From Cyclobacteriaceae bacterium (GTDB lineage Bacteria > Bacteroidota > Bacteroidia > Cytophagales > Cyclobacteriaceae), in assembly GCA_022842845.1 (NCBI GenBank), contig JALHOT010000014.1, positions 1 through 64,000 of the forward strand: a stretch of DNA of 64,000 nt. Direction: 5' to 3'. A model generated the notes under the pieces. That model was not told the origin of the DNA and searched no databases. It saw only the letters and a program-made list of their open reading frames with translations. Below are positions 17,384 through 26,079 of the stretch, piece after piece. The translations under genes were made by a program, and so were the position numbers. Every line of letters begins with the position of its first letter. Within the stretch, counting starts at the first letter, position 1.

Positions 17384-18715
17384 TTATTTACCAAAAGGAT
17401 TGAGGGTACTCAGGGCACGTTTACCACCGCCCATCTTATTCATGGTCTTCATCATTTTACGCATATCGCTAAATTGTTTTAGCAATTGGTTTACCTGCTG
17501 AATAGTAGTGCCACTTCCTAGGGCAATACGATTTTTACGGCTGCCATTGATAAGGTCTGGATTTTCGCGTTCTTCCTTTGTCATGGAGCGAATAATGGCT
17601 TCAACGGGTTTAAAGGCATTGTCATCTACATCAATGCCTTTCATCGCTTTTCCCACACCTGGGATCATGCTCATCAAGTCTTTGATGTTACCCATTTTCT
17701 TAACCTGCTCAAGCTGCGTGAGGAAATCGTTGAAATCGAATTGATTCTTACGGAGCTTAGCATTAAGGCGCTTGGCTTCTTCTTCGTTAAAAGCTTGCTG
17801 TGCTTTTTCCACCAGGGTCACAACGTCTCCCATCCCGAGGATACGGCTTGCCATACGCTCAGGATAGAAGCGATCCAAGGCGTCCATCTTCTCGCCCATG
17901 CTAATGAACTTGATGGGTTTTTCTACTACTCTGCGAATGGAGAGCGCAGCACCACCCCGTGTATCACCATCTAATTTGGTGAGCACTACACCATCAAAAT
18001 TCAATCGGTCGTTAAAAGCCTTGGCAGTGTTTACTGCATCCTGACCTGTCATGGAGTCAACCACAAAGAGGGTTTCGGAAGGAGAGAGCGCTTCTTTTAA
18101 CTTAGCGATCTCATTCATCATCTCTTCGTCCACGGCCAGGCGTCCTGCGGTATCGACAATGATTATGCGATGATTATTTTTCTTGGCATGCTCAATAGCA
18201 GCTTTGGCAATCTTTACGGCATCTTTATTTTCAGGCTCGGCATATACATCAACGCCAATTTGCTCACCTAATACTTGCAACTGATTGATAGCTGCAGGTC
18301 TGTAAATATCGCAGGCTGTCAATAATACCTGTCGTCCTTGTTTTTTTAAATAGCTGGCAAGCTTTCCTGAAAAGGTGGTTTTACCGGAACCCTGCAGACC
18401 AGCGATTAATATAATTGAGGGATTTCCTTGCAGGCTAATGTCGATGCTCTCGCCACCCATCAGGCGAGTCAGTTCATCGTTGGTGATTTTAGTTAAAAGC
18501 TGCCCTGGAGAAAGAGAGGTGAGCACATTTTGGCCCATGGCTTTCTCCTTGATTTCATCAGTTACTTCTTTGGCTACTTTGTAGTTAACGTCCGCATCAA
18601 TTAGCGCCTTTCGAATCTCCTTGATCGTTGAGGCAACGTTGATTTCTGTGATGCGCCCCTGGCCCTTAAGCGTTTGAAAGGCCTTTTCGAGTTTTAAACT
18701 TAAATTATCGAACAT
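17384..18715 (-). CDS. ffh: Signal recognition particle protein Ffh
   Basis: A 443-residue SRP GTPase that, with SRP RNA, targets ribosomes making membrane proteins to FtsY. Domain order: N domain (1-90), G domain with G1 GLQGSGKTT (about 106-114), G3 DTAGRLAVDEEMM and G4 TKLDGDTRGGAAL, then a Met-rich M domain (MMKTMNKMGGGKR at the end) that binds the RNA and signal peptides. Length is normal. A TAACTTTG promoter-like box lies about 60 bases upstream. No SRP RNA was recognised in this window. Confidence 0.96.
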   Translation of the reverse strand: MFDNLSLKLEKAFQTLKGQGRITEINVASTIKEIRKALIDADVNYKVAKEVTDEIKEKAMGQNVLTSLSPGQLLTKITNDELTRLMGGESIDISLQGNPSIILIAGLQGSGKTTFSGKLASYLKKQGRQVLLTACDIYRPAAINQLQVLGEQIGVDVYAEPENKDAVKIAKAAIEHAKKNNHRIIIVDTAGRLAVDEEMMNEIAKLKEALSPSETLFVVDSMTGQDAVNTAKAFNDRLNFDGVVLTKLDGDTRGGAALSIRRVVEKPIKFISMGEKMDALDRFYPERMASRILGMGDVVTLVEKAQQAFNEEEAKRLNAKLRKNQFDFNDFLTQLEQVKKMGNIKDLMSMIPGVGKAMKGIDVDDNAFKPVEAIIRSMTKEERENPDLINGSRKNRIALGSGTTIQQVNQLLKQFSDMRKMMKTMNKMGGGKRALSTLNPFGK

Positions 18716-18776
18716 GTTTCTGAATTTAACCAGGGCGTTGGGATGCCCCGGAATTGATTTTTTGCTAACCAGCCCG

Positions 18777-18784
18777 CAAAGTTA
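18777..18784 (-). promoter_or_regulatory. Putative -7 promoter box for ffh
   Basis: On the minus strand TAACTTTG is an exact match to TAnnTTTG, 62 bases before the ffh start. The -33 TTTG element is not clear, so only the -7 box is supported. Confidence 0.4.
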
Positions 18785-18905
18785 ATTCGATTTTTTATTT
18801 GACCTACTTTCTTCGAAACCCCAGTTGTGGCTAGAAGTTGAGGTTTTTGAAAGAAATGAGACTATATTGATTATTATTTGAGCCTAAGCTTTATTCTATC
18901 ACTTA

Positions 18906-19700
18906 ATGTCCTTACGTAAACGTGTTTTTGAGGTTCTCGAGCCTTCTGTTTCAGGGCTAAAAATTGCCCGGGTAATGGAGTATTTTTTTATTACGTTGAT
19001 CATTGGCAATATTGCCGCCATCCAACTTGAGACAGTTCCTGGTTTTTATGCGCAATACACTTCTTTCTTTAATGATTTTGAAACCTTTTCTGTTTTAATT
19101 TTTTCGATTGAGTATGTGTTGCGCTTATGGACTTGTAGTGAGATGCTTAAATATAAACACCCACTCAAGGGAAGAATGAGTTACATGGTTTCAAGGTCTG
19201 GATTAATTGATTTGTTGTCCATCCTTCCTTTCTATTTAAATTTTTTACCGATAGATCTTCGCTGGCTGAGAATTTTTAGATTATTCCGTTTGCTGCGGAT
19301 GTTGAAAATTGCCCGCTACCTTACAGCACTCAATCTGATTTTTGCCGTCATTAAGGATAGAAGAGAGCAACTCATGGTAGTGATTATGTTCATTTTCTTC
19401 TTGCTTGTGATTATAGCCACCGTCATGTATTATGTGGAGGGCCCTGCTCAACCACAAGTATTCTCTAGTATACCAGCGACCATGTGGTGGGGTATCGCTA
19501 CACTCACCACAGTAGGCTATGGTGATATGGTGCCCATTACAGCTATGGGAAAATTTCTGGCGGGGATTATTGCTATTATTGGGGTAGGTATGTATGCCTT
19601 GCCGGCCGGTATTTTGTCAGCTGGTATTTCTGATCATTTACATGCCCATAAGTCTAGTAAAGAAAAGCGTTGTCCGCATTGCGGAAAAGAAATTCAATAA
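18906..19700 (+). CDS. Voltage-gated potassium channel (ion transporter family)
   Basis: A 264-residue six-helix channel subunit. The S4 voltage sensor is visible as regularly spaced arginines in RWLRIFRLFRLLRML, and the pore loop carries the K+ selectivity filter TTVGYGD followed by the S6 helix (FLAGIIAIIGVGMYALPAGIL). It would form tetramers in the inner membrane. The C-terminus is short and ends in a CPHCGKEI zinc-ribbon-like motif with only one CxxC pair visible, which may bind metal alone or between subunits. Its last 7 bases overlap the convergent nitroreductase gene. Confidence 0.92.
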   Translation: MSLRKRVFEVLEPSVSGLKIARVMEYFFITLIIGNIAAIQLETVPGFYAQYTSFFNDFETFSVLIFSIEYVLRLWTCSEMLKYKHPLKGRMSYMVSRSGLIDLLSILPFYLNFLPIDLRWLRIFRLFRLLRMLKIARYLTALNLIFAVIKDRREQLMVVIMFIFFLLVIIATVMYYVEGPAQPQVFSSIPATMWWGIATLTTVGYGDMVPITAMGKFLAGIIAIIGVGMYALPAGILSAGISDHLHAHKSSKEKRCPHCGKEIQ

Positions 19701-20380
19701 TAAACAGCTATTTCGTTTAATGCTTTGCGTTTAAGCTTAGGCACAAATGTTTCTTCTGCCGGATAGCCTATGGGTATTAAAAGAAAGGGTCTTTCATTGT
19801 CAGGCCTGCCTAACAACCTGGTCAGAAAATTCATAGGACTGGGCGTGTGGGTGAGTGCTACCAAACCGGCATAATGTATGGCCGCCAAGAGGAACCCACA
19901 AGCTATACCTACTGACTCATTCACATAATAATTATTCCTCTTCTCATCTGTTGGGCTTAGATCATATGCTTTTTTGAAAACAACAATTAAGTAAGGGGCC
20001 ACTTCCAAAAAGGGTTTATGCCAATCAGTGGCCAGGGCTTTTAAGTCATTCATCCATTCTTCTCCCATGCGGCCATGGTAACTTTCGTATTCTTCTTTTT
20101 CAGCAGCTTCTCGTATTTGTTTTTTGATAGAGGCACTACTGACAACACAGAAAGTCCAGGGTTGCTTATGAGCCCCGGAAGGAGCAGAGGAGGCAGCCAT
20201 GAGCAAATGCTCAATGACTTCTTTTGGGATAGGCTTATTTGAAAAGTCGCGTACCGATCTTCTTTTATTGATGCTCTGATAGAAGTCAGCACTTCTTTGA
20301 ATGATTTCATCTGCTGAAAGGCGTTCTGCTTCATATTGGATAAATGGAAAACCATTGATTATTTTTTCTTGAGCATTCAT
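19694..20380 (-). CDS. Iodotyrosine deiodinase-like FMN nitroreductase
   Basis: A 228-residue nitroreductase-fold flavoprotein. FMN-binding signatures are KRRSVRDFS and SSAPSGAHKQPWTF. The region EYESYHGRMGEEWMNDLKAL reproduces the substrate lid of iodotyrosine deiodinase (IYD), including the Glu-x3-Tyr-x20-Lys triad that holds the halotyrosine zwitterion in the human enzyme. THTPSPMNFL and GRPDNERP near the end are also typical of IYD. Family members reductively remove halogen from halogenated tyrosine. The biological substrate in bacteria is not established. The gene has no obvious partner; it converges on the K+ channel gene. Confidence 0.85.
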   Translation of the reverse strand: MNAQEKIINGFPFIQYEAERLSADEIIQRSADFYQSINKRRSVRDFSNKPIPKEVIEHLLMAASSAPSGAHKQPWTFCVVSSASIKKQIREAAEKEEYESYHGRMGEEWMNDLKALATDWHKPFLEVAPYLIVVFKKAYDLSPTDEKRNNYYVNESVGIACGFLLAAIHYAGLVALTHTPSPMNFLTRLLGRPDNERPFLLIPIGYPAEETFVPKLKRKALNEIAVYY

Positions 20381-20461
20381 GTCTAAAGATTTGTGACAGG
20401 CTAATGTAGATAATCAGGCACTGAAATTTGTATTCCCCATGACAAATGGAAAATTTTAAAT

Positions 20462-20488
20462 AAAAAAGCCGACTGATGGGTCGGCTTT
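20462..20488 (-). terminator. Intrinsic terminator of ftsK-lolA
   Basis: A 9-bp stem (AAAGCCGAC/GTCGGCTTT) with a 6-base loop; on the minus strand it is followed by a run of six T. It lies 26 bases after the lolA-like stop and before the nitroreductase gene. Confidence 0.88.
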
Positions 20489-20513
20489 GTTTTATAAAGA
20501 TGGATGATTTTTT

Positions 20514-21155
20514 CTATCGTAAATCAATTACTTCAACACCTGGATATTTCTTTGGATCGAAAGTAAAGAAGGCATCAGTAATGGCCGGATTGGGTGTAAA
20601 CTTGTTAATGGTGTATTTGTATTTATTGCCACTCTTATCAAACATGGTCCAGCTTTGAATATTCTTATCTTTTTTGCTGATCATCATTTTGATTTTGAAG
20701 TATTGGGCATCCTTCTTTTCTGGCACAAGGTCAATTTCTTCACACAGCACACCAGCTTCTGTTTTATCAGACAGGTATAGATATTTAAAACCCTTTTTGT
20801 AGGCCTCATAGATTTTAGAGGGGTTAATCTCGTCTGATCCTGGATCGTAATTATCGATGTTTACCTCTTTGGCTGCAGGCAGGTAGGTCCACACAGTAAC
20901 ACCGTTGTTAATAATCTCCTGGTCATCCAAAGCCAATCTGAACTTATCGCCTTTTACGGTGATTTTGCCTTTAAATTCCTCTTTAATACCTTCTGTTTCG
21001 TTGGTCATGGTAGAGGTGATGTTGGCCTCAAAAGCGGGTATAGCCTTATATTTCTTACTCATGGCCTCGAGTGTTTCGAGAGCCTTTGGATCGTATTGGG
21101 AGAAGGCAAAAGTGGCTGTGAAGATGGCTAATGCCGTGAAAATCAGGTTTTTCAT
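20514..21155 (-). CDS. lolA: LolA-family outer-membrane lipoprotein carrier
   Basis: A 213-residue periplasmic protein with a signal peptide (MKNLIFTALAIFTATFAFSQ) and the LolA half-barrel pattern: AFEANITSTM, EFKGKITVKGDKFRLAL, GVTVWTYLPAAKEV and SWTMFDKSGNKYKYTINKF. LolA ferries lipoproteins from the inner to the outer membrane. The start at 21155 is chosen over 21182 because it gives a clean signal peptide. It lies 32 bases after ftsK, an arrangement common in Bacteroidota, and is followed by a terminator. Confidence 0.85.
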   Translation of the reverse strand: MKNLIFTALAIFTATFAFSQYDPKALETLEAMSKKYKAIPAFEANITSTMTNETEGIKEEFKGKITVKGDKFRLALDDQEIINNGVTVWTYLPAAKEVNIDNYDPGSDEINPSKIYEAYKKGFKYLYLSDKTEAGVLCEEIDLVPEKKDAQYFKIKMMISKKDKNIQSWTMFDKSGNKYKYTINKFTPNPAITDAFFTFDPKKYPGVEVIDLR

Positions 21156-21187
21156 GCTTTGGGCTTCGTTAATAAGTTGCAAAGATA

Positions 21188-23650
21188 TTATTGTCCATGT
21201 TTTTCCCGAAGAGAAGACAATAATTGTTCCAAACTCATTTCATCCTTGATCAATACCTCGCGGGCTTTGCTGCCTTCAAAAGCGCCCACGATGCCGGCTG
21301 CTTCCAATTGGTCAATCAGTCTACCAGCCCGGTTGTAGCCAAGTTTAAGTTTGCGCTGGATAAGGGAGGTACTTCCTTGTTGGTGCATCACGATGAGCTT
21401 AGCAGCATCTTCAAATAAGGCGTCTCTTTCACTAAGGTCAACATCCGAAGCGCCTCCTTCATCATCACCTTCGTACTCGGGAAGCATGTAAGCAGAGTCA
21501 TAGCCACGCTGCGAGCCAATAAAGTCGCAGACCTTATCTATTTCAGGTGTATCAACGAATGGGCACTGTAAACGAATTACATCGTTGCCTGTTGATAGAA
21601 GCATATCTCCCTGCCCCACCAGTTGATCTGCACCTCCCGCATCGAGGATGGTACGTGAATCGACTTTCGAAGTTACACGGAAGGATAAACGGGCTGGGAA
21701 GTTCGCCTTGATAACACCGGTGATAACGTTAACGGAAGGGCGCTGTGTCGCCACCACCAGGTGGATACCGATGGCGCGGGCCAGCTGAGCCAGACGGGCA
21801 ATCGGTGTTTCAACTTCTTTGCCAGCGGTCATCATTAAGTCGGCCAACTCATCTATCACCAATACTATATAAGGAAGAAAGCGATGGCCTTCTTTCGGAT
21901 TAAGCTTTCGGCCAACAAACTTTGCATTGTATTCTTTAAGGTTGCGAGCGCCTGCATCTTTTAAAATTTCATAGCGGTTTTCCATCTCAATGCATAGCGA
22001 ATTGAGTGTATGCACCACTTTTCGTGTATCGGTTATGATGGCTTCTTCACTATTGGGAAGTTTGGCTAAATAATGTCTTTCAATTTTTGAGTAGATCGAC
22101 ATCTCCACCTTTTTGGGATCTACCAGCACGAACTTAAGGGTACTGGGATGACGCTTGTAAAGTAGTGATGCTAAGATTACGTTAAGTCCCACCGACTTAC
22201 CCTGACCCGTTGCTCCGGCCACCAGTAAGTGTGGCATCTTGGCCAGGTCAATAATGTGTACTTCGTTCGAAATGGTTTTGCCAAGGGCAATGGGTAATTC
22301 GTATTCTGTTTTCTGAAAGCGCTCTATGCTGAGCACAGATCGAATACTCACCATCTCACGATTTTTATTAGGCACTTCAATACCAATGGTTCCTTTACCA
22401 GGAATGGGGGCGATGATACGAATACCAAGAGCCGATAAGCTGAGCGCAATGTCGTCCTCAAGGTTTTTAATACGGGAGATCTTGATGCCTGCATCTGGCA
22501 CAATTTCATAAAGCGTTACGGTAGGACCAATGGTAGCTTTGATGCTTTGTATGCCAATCTTAAAATTGACAAGTGTAGCTACAATTCGGTCTTTATTTTG
22601 GTTGAGTTCTTCCTGCGTTACCTGAACTTTACCAACCTCGTATTCTTTTAGAAGTTCAAGTGGTGGAAACTTGTAATGGCTTAGCTCTAAGGTAGGATCG
22701 TAAGCACCTTGCTGCTCTACTAGTTGTTCCGCCAGTTTATCGGTTTCCAGTTGCTCCTCAATGGTGAATACAGGCTCTTGCTTGGGTGTGTTTCTAATGG
22801 GTTCAGATTTCTCTATTTCCAATTTAATTTCACTGGCATTAACAGGAGGTGTAATCAGTATAGGATCAGGAATTTCTTCCGGCTTCAGCTGATCAGGCCA
22901 AATATCCTTATCATCGTTATAAGTTGGGATAAGCAGGTCGTCCTCCTGTTTCTCTTCTGGCTCATCAACGAATGCTGCATTGCCCATGGCTTTTTCTTTT
23001 GGCTGAAATGCATTGATGGCGGTAACGTTGAAATAGAATATGATAAAGATGAGGAGGGTTAAAATAAGTATAAGAAAAGTGCCCCAACCAAAAATACTTT
23101 CGCTCACAAGGGCCAGATTATAGCCTAGGCCTCCCCCTAAGAAGCCCCACTCAGACACCCCATCACTTTGTAAGGTGATATAGCCGAACATCAAGCTCAG
23201 CCATAGAATTGAAAAAACAGAAAATATGGTGGTGTTAACAATGGAAGCAAGGCTTCTTTTAAACACCATGCGAAAGCCGCCAATGAAAATAATGGGTGGA
23301 ATAAAGAAAGCAGCAATGCCAAACCAGCGGAAAATAAATGAGTGTGAAACAATGGCACCCCAAAGTCCCAGCCAGTTATCGGTCTCCATCCCCGACTCCA
23401 GAATGGTGTCAGAGGCTAAGGCATCAATAACACTTTGATCGGCTTTACCCGTAAATAAATAAGATAGAAAACTGGTGAAAAGGAAGAGTGAAGTGACCAT
23501 CAGCAAGAAGCCTGTAGCCAGCTTAAGCCGAGGATCTTGCAAAGATTGAAGGAATGGTTTTTTCTCAGAGGCGTTTGCATTAGCCTTTTTGCTTTTCTTT
23601 TCCTTCTCTGGTTTTTTGAATGTATTGCTTTTGTAGGTATTCTCTGCCAT
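21188..23650 (-). CDS. ftsK: DNA translocase FtsK
   Basis: An 820-residue septal DNA translocase that pumps chromosome ends through the closing septum and activates dimer resolution. About four membrane helices lie in residues 40-215, then an acidic linker, then the hexameric motor with Walker A GATGQGKS (about residue 476), Walker B FLPYIVLVIDELADL and the ARAIGIHLVVATQRPSV block. The gamma winged-helix domain that reads orientation sequences is at the end (TSLIQRKLKLGYNRAGRLIDQL). A full Bacteroidota-type promoter is visible just upstream, giving a very short leader. Confidence 0.96.
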   Translation of the reverse strand: MAENTYKSNTFKKPEKEKKSKKANANASEKKPFLQSLQDPRLKLATGFLLMVTSLFLFTSFLSYLFTGKADQSVIDALASDTILESGMETDNWLGLWGAIVSHSFIFRWFGIAAFFIPPIIFIGGFRMVFKRSLASIVNTTIFSVFSILWLSLMFGYITLQSDGVSEWGFLGGGLGYNLALVSESIFGWGTFLILILTLLIFIIFYFNVTAINAFQPKEKAMGNAAFVDEPEEKQEDDLLIPTYNDDKDIWPDQLKPEEIPDPILITPPVNASEIKLEIEKSEPIRNTPKQEPVFTIEEQLETDKLAEQLVEQQGAYDPTLELSHYKFPPLELLKEYEVGKVQVTQEELNQNKDRIVATLVNFKIGIQSIKATIGPTVTLYEIVPDAGIKISRIKNLEDDIALSLSALGIRIIAPIPGKGTIGIEVPNKNREMVSIRSVLSIERFQKTEYELPIALGKTISNEVHIIDLAKMPHLLVAGATGQGKSVGLNVILASLLYKRHPSTLKFVLVDPKKVEMSIYSKIERHYLAKLPNSEEAIITDTRKVVHTLNSLCIEMENRYEILKDAGARNLKEYNAKFVGRKLNPKEGHRFLPYIVLVIDELADLMMTAGKEVETPIARLAQLARAIGIHLVVATQRPSVNVITGVIKANFPARLSFRVTSKVDSRTILDAGGADQLVGQGDMLLSTGNDVIRLQCPFVDTPEIDKVCDFIGSQRGYDSAYMLPEYEGDDEGGASDVDLSERDALFEDAAKLIVMHQQGSTSLIQRKLKLGYNRAGRLIDQLEAAGIVGAFEGSKAREVLIKDEMSLEQLLSSLREKHGQ

Positions 23651-23667
23651 GTAGTTTAAAAAGTATC

Positions 23668-23700
23668 CAAAACTACGGAAAAACAGAATAAGATGTCAAA
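23668..23700 (-). promoter_or_regulatory. Bacteroidota-type promoter of ftsK
   Basis: On the minus strand TTTG (23697-23700) is followed after 21 bases by TAGTTTTG (23668-23675), matching the -33 TTTG and -7 TAnnTTTG elements. The predicted start site is about 10-12 bases before the ftsK ATG. Confidence 0.65.
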
Positions 23701-23810
23701 AGCATTTGTATTCAGTATAAGATATCTTACAGGTTGTCAGAAATCCTTGTACAGCTTCCTGATTTTTTGCTGACGAGTGGGTGGTATACTGGATAAGCCT
23801 TTGTATTTTA

Positions 23811-25013
23811 ATGGTAAATTACTTTTGCGTGCGCAATAATTATCGGTCGGTATATATCGCTTTTGATCAACATCCTTCTTTCAAAGGAGCATCAACCCAT
23901 ATCGCACATATGTGTAAAGTGTTGAGTGCATCCTATGGCCCCACTTTATTGTTAACCGTAGAAGGCCCCTTGCCTCCCATACAAAACGAAAGCATCGATC
24001 AGCTTTGTTTTACCAGTGATGAGCCAAGTATTTTAAAAAGGGCTTTGCTTTTTTCAGCGTGGGTGAAGAATATTCTACACCAGCAGGATGCCTTATTGCT
24101 TGCTCATTTTCGCGATGTATGGGGTGCTATGGCTGTACTTGATTTTCCACATTTGCTGCCCATCTTCGAAGTGAATGGCTTATCCAGTATTGAGTGGCCG
24201 CATCGCTATCCTCAACTGTCCAACGCCACCTTGCAAAAACTCAGAAAGATAGAGTTGTTTTGTCTGCAGCAGTCCGCGTTGGTACTGACACCTTCAAACA
24301 CGATTCTGCAGCATATAGTAAATCAAGGTATTGATATCAATAAGATTAAAGTATTGCCCAATGGAGCTGATGTACCCTTCAAGCGAAGTAGCACACCGTT
24401 GATCGAAGGACAGTATATTCTTTATTTTGGGGCCTTACAGCCCTGGCAAGGGGTAGATATTTTGTTAAAAAGTTTGCGCTATCTCGATGACAAGCATGAC
24501 TTGCGCCTGGTGATATGTGCTTCTCATACTGAGCACCAATGTAAAGCTTATCGTAAGCTGGCCGAAAAGTTAGGTGTGCATCAGCGTATTGTTTGGTACT
24601 ACCAGCTTGATAGAGAAGCATTGACCAATGTGATTGAGCATGCTTTGCTTAGCGTAGCTCCTCTGACAGAATGTAGCCGCAACATTGAACAAGGATGCTC
24701 TCCCTTAAAAATATTTGAAAGCATGGCCTTGGGTACACCGGTGTTGGCTTCAGATCTGCCAGTGGTGAGAGAAATTATCACCAATAAAAAGGATGGAATT
24801 TTGGTAAGGCCGGGGCGTCCGGCTGAGTTAGCGCGTGCTATACGCATTGCCACCGATTATCCGGAAAGTCCACTACAACTTGGTCAGCAGGCAAGACAAA
24901 CCATTCTGGATCATTTTACCTGGTCTAAAATAGAAAACGAGTTGACTTTTTATTACGAACAGGCTTACGCTTTTTCATTTGGTTATTCAACAAACAGACA
25001 CCGTTATGGCTAA
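23811..25013 (+). CDS. GT4-family glycosyltransferase (operon gene 1)
   Basis: A 400-residue GT-B fold glycosyltransferase. The N-terminal domain starts SVYIAFDQHPSFKGASTHI; the C-terminal nucleotide-sugar domain shows YILYFGALQPWQGVDILLKSL, then EQGCSPLKIFESMALGTPVLASDLPVVREI, the E-x7-E block typical of retaining GT4 enzymes. The start at 23811 is preferred to 23781 because the longer N-terminus is not conserved-looking. It heads a five-gene run with overlapping stop/start codons, so it probably adds one sugar to a cell-surface glycan or glycolipid made by the set. Donor and acceptor are unknown. Confidence 0.85.
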   Translation: MVNYFCVRNNYRSVYIAFDQHPSFKGASTHIAHMCKVLSASYGPTLLLTVEGPLPPIQNESIDQLCFTSDEPSILKRALLFSAWVKNILHQQDALLLAHFRDVWGAMAVLDFPHLLPIFEVNGLSSIEWPHRYPQLSNATLQKLRKIELFCLQQSALVLTPSNTILQHIVNQGIDINKIKVLPNGADVPFKRSSTPLIEGQYILYFGALQPWQGVDILLKSLRYLDDKHDLRLVICASHTEHQCKAYRKLAEKLGVHQRIVWYYQLDREALTNVIEHALLSVAPLTECSRNIEQGCSPLKIFESMALGTPVLASDLPVVREIITNKKDGILVRPGRPAELARAIRIATDYPESPLQLGQQARQTILDHFTWSKIENELTFYYEQAYAFSFGYSTNRHRYG

Positions 25014-26079
25014 TGCGAAAAATTTTTACAGTTCTTTGTCAACGCAAGAGAAGCGCTTCATCGATGATAAAACGATGAGTACAACTTTAAGTGTAAAAAA
25101 CTGGATTGCTTTTTTGCAAAGAGCCAGCGCTTATGATGCCTATCTTGAAAAGCAAGTCGGCAGTTCAACGGTTTGGATTGTACTGTGCATAATCATCACC
25201 ATTGCGTCCATCTTTTTTTATTCGTCAGTGCTCATCGACTATTTGTTACTCATTCCTTTGGTATTTGGTATGCTGAGTGTTTGGTTAATCAGCAGAAGAA
25301 TGACTTTGAAGAACAGGGATATCAATAATTACTTACGGAAATTTTTCATGCCTTTTTTGGATATCATGAAAGATCTTGCAGGTGAGGAGACTAAGTTATC
25401 AGCGGCTGTCGATTTTCGTGACCCAATGAAGCATGTCAAGCCGAGTGCTCACAAAATACAAGGAAGAGATTTAAAAGTATATGAAGCTAAATATATAGCA
25501 GCCAAAATTTCCTTAAAAGATGGATCTTATCTCGAAACTGTAGTGGCGGATGAGATCCGAAAAATAAGCTACAGAAATCCCAGAGGAAAGCTTAAATCAA
25601 AAACCAAAACGGTTCACCATTATTACCAACGCTTAACCTTGCCAAAGAGTACTTATAAACTTAAGGGCTTAAAACTGTTAAGTCACATGGAAATGACAGA
25701 GACCCCAGAAAGCTTTGTCTTTAAATTAAAGGGTAAGGGCAAGACACTTAATTACGAAATTCTCACCATCAAGGAGTATATGATGGGGATTAAACACATC
25801 TATAACCAGGTGCAGAATATTCATGAGCCTCCTGCTGATGCGAAACAAGCAGAGCCAACTCCTTTACCTTCCTCGTCAATGCCAAACGATAAGCGTACAA
25901 CAGGTATTCAGGATGGCAATAAAAGAGATAACAGCGATAGCGTCAGTGATGCCGGTTTACCGACTTATTTTTGGAGTGATCATTATTTCGACAGACATGA
26001 TTTTGATTCAACCAGAATCCGGGAAGATATGCCGGCCCTGAGTGATGAAGACCTGACTATGAATATCTTCGATAGCTAA
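25006..26079 (+). CDS. Unknown two-helix membrane protein (operon gene 2)
   Basis: A 357-residue protein I do not recognise. Two hydrophobic helices lie near residues 50-105 (VWIVLCIIITIASIFFYSS and LLLIPLVFGMLSVWLIS). They are followed by a ~150-residue basic, beta-rich soluble domain (for example GSYLETVVADEIRKISYRNP) and a polar tail with Pro/Ser/Asp. The start ATG at 25006 overlaps the stop of the preceding gene (ATGGCTAA), indicating translational coupling; a longer frame from 24979 is less likely. Its stop shares TAATG with the next start. It may anchor or scaffold the glycosyltransferases, which is inferred from context only. Confidence 0.65.
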   Translation: MANAKNFYSSLSTQEKRFIDDKTMSTTLSVKNWIAFLQRASAYDAYLEKQVGSSTVWIVLCIIITIASIFFYSSVLIDYLLLIPLVFGMLSVWLISRRMTLKNRDINNYLRKFFMPFLDIMKDLAGEETKLSAAVDFRDPMKHVKPSAHKIQGRDLKVYEAKYIAAKISLKDGSYLETVVADEIRKISYRNPRGKLKSKTKTVHHYYQRLTLPKSTYKLKGLKLLSHMEMTETPESFVFKLKGKGKTLNYEILTIKEYMMGIKHIYNQVQNIHEPPADAKQAEPTPLPSSSMPNDKRTTGIQDGNKRDNSDSVSDAGLPTYFWSDHYFDRHDFDSTRIREDMPALSDEDLTMNIFDS

